Assembly (NCBI GenBank): GCA_937128475.1
Contig: CAKZML010000246.1
Coordinates: 1 to 53,966, forward strand
Reading direction: 5' to 3'
From: an uncultured Chromatiales bacterium
GTDB taxonomy: Bacteria; Pseudomonadota; Gammaproteobacteria; Steroidobacterales; BM003
Length of the DNA: 53,966 bases
Shown piece by piece: positions 50,282 to 53,966 of this stretch (within the stretch, counting starts at the first letter, position 1; each line of letters starts with the position of its first letter). The translations under genes and the position numbers were made by a program. The notes under the pieces are model-generated. The model was given only the letters and a program-made list of their open reading frames with translations, was not told the DNA's origin and did no database searches.

Positions 50282-51685
50282 ATGAATGACCTCTATAAAT
50301 CCGAAGCCCCCCGCAAAAGTCAGCGCGGACAGGCATCCCTGCTTAACAGACGAGATTTTCTTGGCCTCGGTGCTGCGGCGACCCTTAGCCTGTTTGGCCA
50401 GCGACTGGCCTACGCAGAGCCGGGTAAGCCGATACCGGAATCTCCCGGTTACGGGCCCCTGGCACGGGTCAAAGACCTGACCACCGGTCTGCCGCTTATC
50501 GACCTGCCCGAGGGCTTCAGTTACCGCAGTTTCGGTTGGAGCAATGACCCCATGGCCAACGGCAACCCGACCCCTGCGCGGCATGACGGCATGGCGGTCG
50601 TGCTGGAACAGGATGGAATTCTAACCCTGCTGCGTAACCACGAAATCTGGAACGAGACAGGCAGTTTCGCGCCTCGTGAACTCACTTACGACTCCAGGGC
50701 CGGCGGCGGCGTCACCCGCATCCGCTTTGATTCAAAAAGCGGCGAATGGCTGGACTGCGTTCCCGCCCTGGGCGGGACCATGACCAATTGCGCCGGCGGA
50801 CCCACTCCCTGGGGCAGCTGGCTGAGCTGCGAGGAAGACCTGTCCTCACGGGGCTATGGCTCCAGGCTCAAACGCGATCACGGGTATGTATTTGAAGTCG
50901 ATGCCCTGGGAGACACCCAGCCTGACCCCATCAAGGATATGGGCCGCTTCCTGCACGAGGCCTGCGCTGTGGACCCGGAAAGCGGCTTCGTTTACATGAC
51001 CGAGGACAACGACACCTCGGGGTTTTATCGGTTCCTTCCAAACACCCCTGGCAAACTCAAGGAAGGCGGACGACTGCAGATGCTCAAGGCCAGGGACAAC
51101 GGTCGCCTGCGTACCGAGTCCTTGCCACCAGGCAGCCGTTACGACGCCCAGTGGGTAGACATCCGCAAACCCGACACCGCCCACCAGCGCAGAACCCACA
51201 ACAGCATGGGTGTATTCATGCAAGGCTATAACGACGGCGGCGCCATCTTTCGGCGAGGCGAGGGATGCATTTTCGCCAATGGGAAAGTTATTTTTGCCTG
51301 CACCACCGGCGGCGCATCCGGCCTGGGCCAGATATGGGCCTACGATACGAAAGAAGAATCCCTGGAACTGATCCTGGAATCCCCAGGCATGCAACAGCTC
51401 AATCATCCGGATAACCTGGCCGCCAGTCCCCGAGGCGGGCTACTGATGTGCGAGGACGGAGGCCGCAACGAACAACAACTGGTGGCCATGACGGAAGGCG
51501 GCGAGCTTTTCACTTTCGCCCGTAACCAGGTTGTCCTGGATAGCCAGGTTAATGGCATCAAGGGCGACTTCCGCGCCTCCGAATGGTGCGGCGCCACGTT
51601 CCATGGTGATTGGCTATTTGTGAACATCCAGGTTCCCGGCATCACCCTGGCCATCACCGGCCCCTGGAAAGATGGCCTGATCTGA
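50282..51685 (+). CDS. PhoX/DUF839-like Tat-exported phosphatase
   Basis: 467 residues. The twin-arginine signal NRRDFLGLGAAATLSLF (about 22-38) indicates folded export to the periplasm. The mature part matches DUF839/PhoX: GYGPLARVKDLTTGLPLIDLPEGFSY, DGMAVVLEQDG, LRNHE, AGGGVTRIRFD, LGGTMTNCAGGPTPWGSWLSCEED, and LHEACAVDPESGFVYMTEDN. PhoX proteins are calcium/iron phosphatases that release phosphate from esters, important when phosphate is low. Homologues exist without proven phosphatase function, so the activity is probable, not certain. ATG 50282 is the only start before the Tat signal. It is divergent from the lipoprotein hydrolase. Confidence 0.85.
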   Translation: MNDLYKSEAPRKSQRGQASLLNRRDFLGLGAAATLSLFGQRLAYAEPGKPIPESPGYGPLARVKDLTTGLPLIDLPEGFSYRSFGWSNDPMANGNPTPARHDGMAVVLEQDGILTLLRNHEIWNETGSFAPRELTYDSRAGGGVTRIRFDSKSGEWLDCVPALGGTMTNCAGGPTPWGSWLSCEEDLSSRGYGSRLKRDHGYVFEVDALGDTQPDPIKDMGRFLHEACAVDPESGFVYMTEDNDTSGFYRFLPNTPGKLKEGGRLQMLKARDNGRLRTESLPPGSRYDAQWVDIRKPDTAHQRRTHNSMGVFMQGYNDGGAIFRRGEGCIFANGKVIFACTTGGASGLGQIWAYDTKEESLELILESPGMQQLNHPDNLAASPRGGLLMCEDGGRNEQQLVAMTEGGELFTFARNQVVLDSQVNGIKGDFRASEWCGATFHGDWLFVNIQVPGITLAITGPWKDGLI

Positions 51686-51759
51686 TCCTCCGAATGTTTG
51701 TTTCGTGAGTACCCTGAAGCGTATGCTGGGGTCGTCGATCAAACATTGTGCGAGGGAAC

Positions 51760-53373
51760 ATGCGACTAAAAAGAGCCGTACTGTGGGCATCTGTGTGTCT
51801 GCTATTCACTTCCAGCCTGGCTGCAGCAGACTCTATTCCCGAAGCTCCTCCTCGCAACCGCGGTGACGGCCCCCACGATCGCCTCATACTCCGTGGCATC
51901 ACCCTGATCAACAGCACTGGCGCCCCTGCGCAGGGACCGATGGACATCGTGATCGAGGGAAACCGAATATCCCAGATCGTCAGCGTCGGAAACCCGGGAG
52001 TTCCGATTGACCCGGCCTCCAGGCCTGCGGCACGACCGGGCGATGTGGAAATGGACCTGGCGGGCATGTACGTACTGCCGGGTTTTGTAGACATGCACGG
52101 TCACCTTGGAGGCCGTGAGCAAGGCACTCCCGCGGAGTACGTTCTTAAACTCTGGATGGCCCACGGGATTACCACAGTAAGAGAACCCGGTAGCGGCAAT
52201 GGCCTGGAGTGGGTGCTCGACCACAAGAAAAAGAGCGAACAAAACCGCATCACTGCTCCCAGGATCAAGGCGTACGCTTTCTTCGGCCAGGGAGCGGACA
52301 AGCCCATCAGTACACCCGACCAGGCCCGTAAATGGGTGGCAGAGGTTGCCCGCAAGGGTGCCGACGGCATCAAGTTTTTCGGCGCCCGTCCCGACATTCT
52401 CAAGGCGGCACTGGAAGAGGCCCAAAAACGAGGTTTGCGTACCGCCATGCATCACGCACAACTCGAGGTTGGACGGGCCAACGTGCTGGACACCGCACAA
52501 TGGGGGCTGACCAGCATGGAGCACTGGTACGGACTTCCCGAAGCACTGTTTGAAGATCGTACCGTCCAGGACTACCCGCCTGACTACAACTACAACGATG
52601 AACAGCACCGCTTTGCCGAGGCAGGTCGACTCTGGGCCCAGGCAGCCGAGCCCGGATCGAAACGCTGGCAACAGGTGCGAGATCAATTGATCGGCCTGGA
52701 CTTCACCATTGATCCGACCCTGACCATCTACGAGGCCAGCCGCGACCTGATGAGCGCTCGACGAGCGGAGTGGCACGACGACTACACCCTGCCCTCGCTT
52801 TGGGACTTTTACAGCCCCAGCAGGAACGCACATGGATCCTACTGGTTCGACTGGAGCACAGCAGATGAAATCGCGTGGAAGAACAACTACCGCAAGTGGA
52901 TGTTGTTCCTGAACGACTACAAGAACCATGGGGGACGCGTTACCACCGGCTCCGACTCCGGCTACATCTACAAACTCTACGGATTTGGCTACATCGAGGA
53001 ACTTGAGCTGCTTCAGGAAGCCGGCTTCCATCCCCTGGAGGTAATCCGCGCTGCCACATTAAGCGGCGCCGAGGCTCTGGGTATGGAGCGGGATATCGGT
53101 TCGGTGGAAGTCGGAAAACTCGCCGACCTGGTGGTTGTCGAGGAAAACCCCCTGCGGAACTTCAAGGTGCTTTTTGGCACCGGAGCGCTGCGGGTAGACG
53201 AAAACAACACGCCCGTCCGGGTGGGCGGCGTTCGCTACACGATTAAAGACGGAATCGTGTTTGATTCCAGAGAATTACTGGCCGATGTGAGGGCCCTGGT
53301 ACTGACTGCCAGGCAGAGCGCCGGAACAGGAATCCCGGTCCAACCTGGGCTGAAAAGTAACAAAACACCGTAA
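51760..53373 (+). CDS. exported metal-dependent amidohydrolase
   Basis: About 537 residues. A signal peptide (MRLKRAVLWASVCLLFTSSLAAAD) precedes an amidohydrolase barrel. Metal and catalytic motifs are DMHGHLGG (HxH), TVREPGSG, DGIKFFGA with a likely carboxylated lysine, MHHAQ and MEHWYG histidines, and TTGSDSGY with the final Asp. The C-terminal ALGMERDIGSVEVGKLADLVVVEENPL is the standard amidohydrolase end. Such secreted enzymes include peptidase- and imidazolonepropionase-like members; the substrate is unknown. ATG 51760 has GAGGGAAC just ahead; an in-frame GTG 12 bases upstream is less likely. It follows the PhoX-like gene by 74 bases and may be co-transcribed. Confidence 0.88.
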   Translation: MRLKRAVLWASVCLLFTSSLAAADSIPEAPPRNRGDGPHDRLILRGITLINSTGAPAQGPMDIVIEGNRISQIVSVGNPGVPIDPASRPAARPGDVEMDLAGMYVLPGFVDMHGHLGGREQGTPAEYVLKLWMAHGITTVREPGSGNGLEWVLDHKKKSEQNRITAPRIKAYAFFGQGADKPISTPDQARKWVAEVARKGADGIKFFGARPDILKAALEEAQKRGLRTAMHHAQLEVGRANVLDTAQWGLTSMEHWYGLPEALFEDRTVQDYPPDYNYNDEQHRFAEAGRLWAQAAEPGSKRWQQVRDQLIGLDFTIDPTLTIYEASRDLMSARRAEWHDDYTLPSLWDFYSPSRNAHGSYWFDWSTADEIAWKNNYRKWMLFLNDYKNHGGRVTTGSDSGYIYKLYGFGYIEELELLQEAGFHPLEVIRAATLSGAEALGMERDIGSVEVGKLADLVVVEENPLRNFKVLFGTGALRVDENNTPVRVGGVRYTIKDGIVFDSRELLADVRALVLTARQSAGTGIPVQPGLKSNKTP

Positions 53374-53441
53374 TTTATTGATAAATATAGGGGTAAGCCA
53401 CGAAAATGTGACCTGATCGCTGTTTATACAGGGGCCAGTTA

Positions 53442-53582
53442 ATGGTAAAAATACAGCTGATTATGGAAAACCTGCTCAGGCTCGGGATAGTTGACCCAAA
53501 GGAGTGGGGGTTAAACATGATACTGGCGATTTCTCAGGACGAAATATCAGGTCGAAGGGCGGATAGAAATAATGACAGCTGA
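53442..53582 (+). CDS. possible 46-residue small ORF
   Basis: ATG 53442 to TGA 53582 encodes 46 residues (MVKIQLIMENLLRLGIVDPKEWGLN and an acidic/basic tail). AGGGG is about 8 bases upstream, and its end overlaps the first 11 bases of the coiled-coil gene in another frame. No family is recognised. It may be a translated leader, a small protein, or chance; it is listed for completeness. Confidence 0.25.
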   Translation: MVKIQLIMENLLRLGIVDPKEWGLNMILAISQDEISGRRADRNNDS

Positions 53583-53966
53583 ATCCTCAAAAGAACGCGC
53601 ACTCGCGATGCTCAATAGCGCATTGGATGAGTGGGAGGACAAGGTTGCCGCGTTGCAGGCAACACTGGTTCAGCGCGACCAGGAAATTGCTGACCTGAAG
53701 ACCCAGTCCACCGCCACGACAAAAGAATCCAAGGCAAAGCTTCTGAAGCCCAGCGAAGACCAGATCGCCAAGCTAAGTGAAAAAATCAAGGCGCGAAAGA
53801 AAAAGCAGGAAGACCTGGAGAAGGCGCTCAAGGAAAAAGAGAGCGAACTCACCGCCCTGGCCGATAAATTAGCCAGCACGGAGTCCCTGCAACAAGAACT
53901 TAGCGAATGGCAGGACCGCTACGGCGAAGCCCAGAAACACCTGGCCGATCACGAGCACACCATCAA
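53572..53966 (+). CDS. coiled-coil protein, 5' part (cut by window end)
   Basis: An open frame runs from ATG 53572 to the last base without a stop, giving at least 131 residues. It is almost entirely heptad-like, Glu/Lys/Gln-rich sequence (ALDEWEDKVAALQATLVQRD, KIKARKKKQEDLEKALKEK, LQQELSEWQDRYG). No signal peptide or domain is visible in the available part, so no function is assigned; a longer protein with further domains past the window is likely. The start follows GGCGGA by about 7 bases. The codon use looks like its neighbours. Confidence 0.7.
   Translation, partial: MTAESSKERALAMLNSALDEWEDKVAALQATLVQRDQEIADLKTQSTATTKESKAKLLKPSEDQIAKLSEKIKARKKKQEDLEKALKEKESELTALADKLASTESLQQELSEWQDRYGEAQKHLADHEHTI

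Noticed and set aside
51802-53031. Minus-strand frame of 409 residues under the amidohydrolase gene
   Set aside because: Antisense shadow; amidohydrolase motifs are clear on the plus strand.
1-53966. CRISPR array or IS element
   Set aside because: No regularly spaced repeats, transposase or terminal inverted repeats were found by eye.

Overview
The window looks like chromosomal housekeeping and accessory DNA from a free-living gammaproteobacterium, perhaps a marine or environmental one. The reasons are the gene types (PpnN/YgdH, YigB-type phosphatase, YjdF-type membrane protein, bacterial thiopurine methyltransferase, KefB/C-type antiporter, TIGR04211-like SH3 protein), Gram-negative lipoprotein and Tat signals, a GC-rich sequence, and short intergenic gaps. 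The genus is not determined. I found no rRNA, tRNA, CRISPR array, insertion sequence, integrase or complete prophage.

Layout. 1-2.5 kb: end of a hotdog-fold gene, then a minus-strand pair of a solitary contractile-tail sheath protein and a translationally coupled gamma-glutamylcyclotransferase-like protein. 2.6-6 kb: DMT transporter, PLP-dependent D-cysteine desulfhydrase/ACC-deaminase-like enzyme, orphan LuxR-type response regulator, thioesterase. 6-12.6 kb: M1 aminopeptidase lipoprotein, ECF sigma factor without an adjacent anti-sigma factor, L,D-transpeptidase, lipoyl synthase, OmpA-type periplasmic protein. 12.6-19.3 kb: DnaQ/GIY-YIG nuclease coupled to a YigB-like HAD phosphatase, glycerophosphodiesterase, SDR, OsmC, exported protein plus alpha/beta hydrolase, NYN-LOTUS protein. 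19.4-25.6 kb: Kef antiporter, voltage-gated K+ channel with a zinc-ribbon tail, Nudix hydrolase, GST, thiopurine methyltransferase, DUF2867 SDR. 26.4-31 kb: a four-gene Gld-type ABC exporter operon (ATPase, permease, GldG-like, DUF4340). 31-42 kb: YdcH, AlaX-type editing protein, a receiver-PAS-GGDEF-EAL protein, glycine-zipper lipoprotein, EF-G-like GTPase, SAM hydrolase, MsrA, sodium symporter, DUF819 protein. 42-46.6 kb: small protein, PpnN, GCS2-type ligase, IlvE. 47-54 kb: secreted FG-GAP propeller, SH3/coiled-coil membrane protein, lipoprotein hydrolase, PhoX-like Tat protein, exported amidohydrolase, and the start of a coiled-coil protein cut by the window end.

Themes. Many genes touch thiol, glutathione or redox chemistry (GGCT-like, Kef, GST, GCS2 ligase, MsrA, OsmC, TPMT), though they are scattered and not one operon. 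Tight couplings (overlapping stop/start) join sheath-GGCT, HAD-nuclease, K+ channel-Nudix and the Gld ATPase-permease.

The most unusual items are the solitary sheath with an 8-bp dyad upstream, an H-type pseudoknot-like pair of interleaved inverted repeats between lipA and the OmpA-type gene, the zinc-ribbon K+ channel, and a terminator-like hairpin ahead of the AlaX-like gene. All starts, operons and regulatory calls were made by eye.
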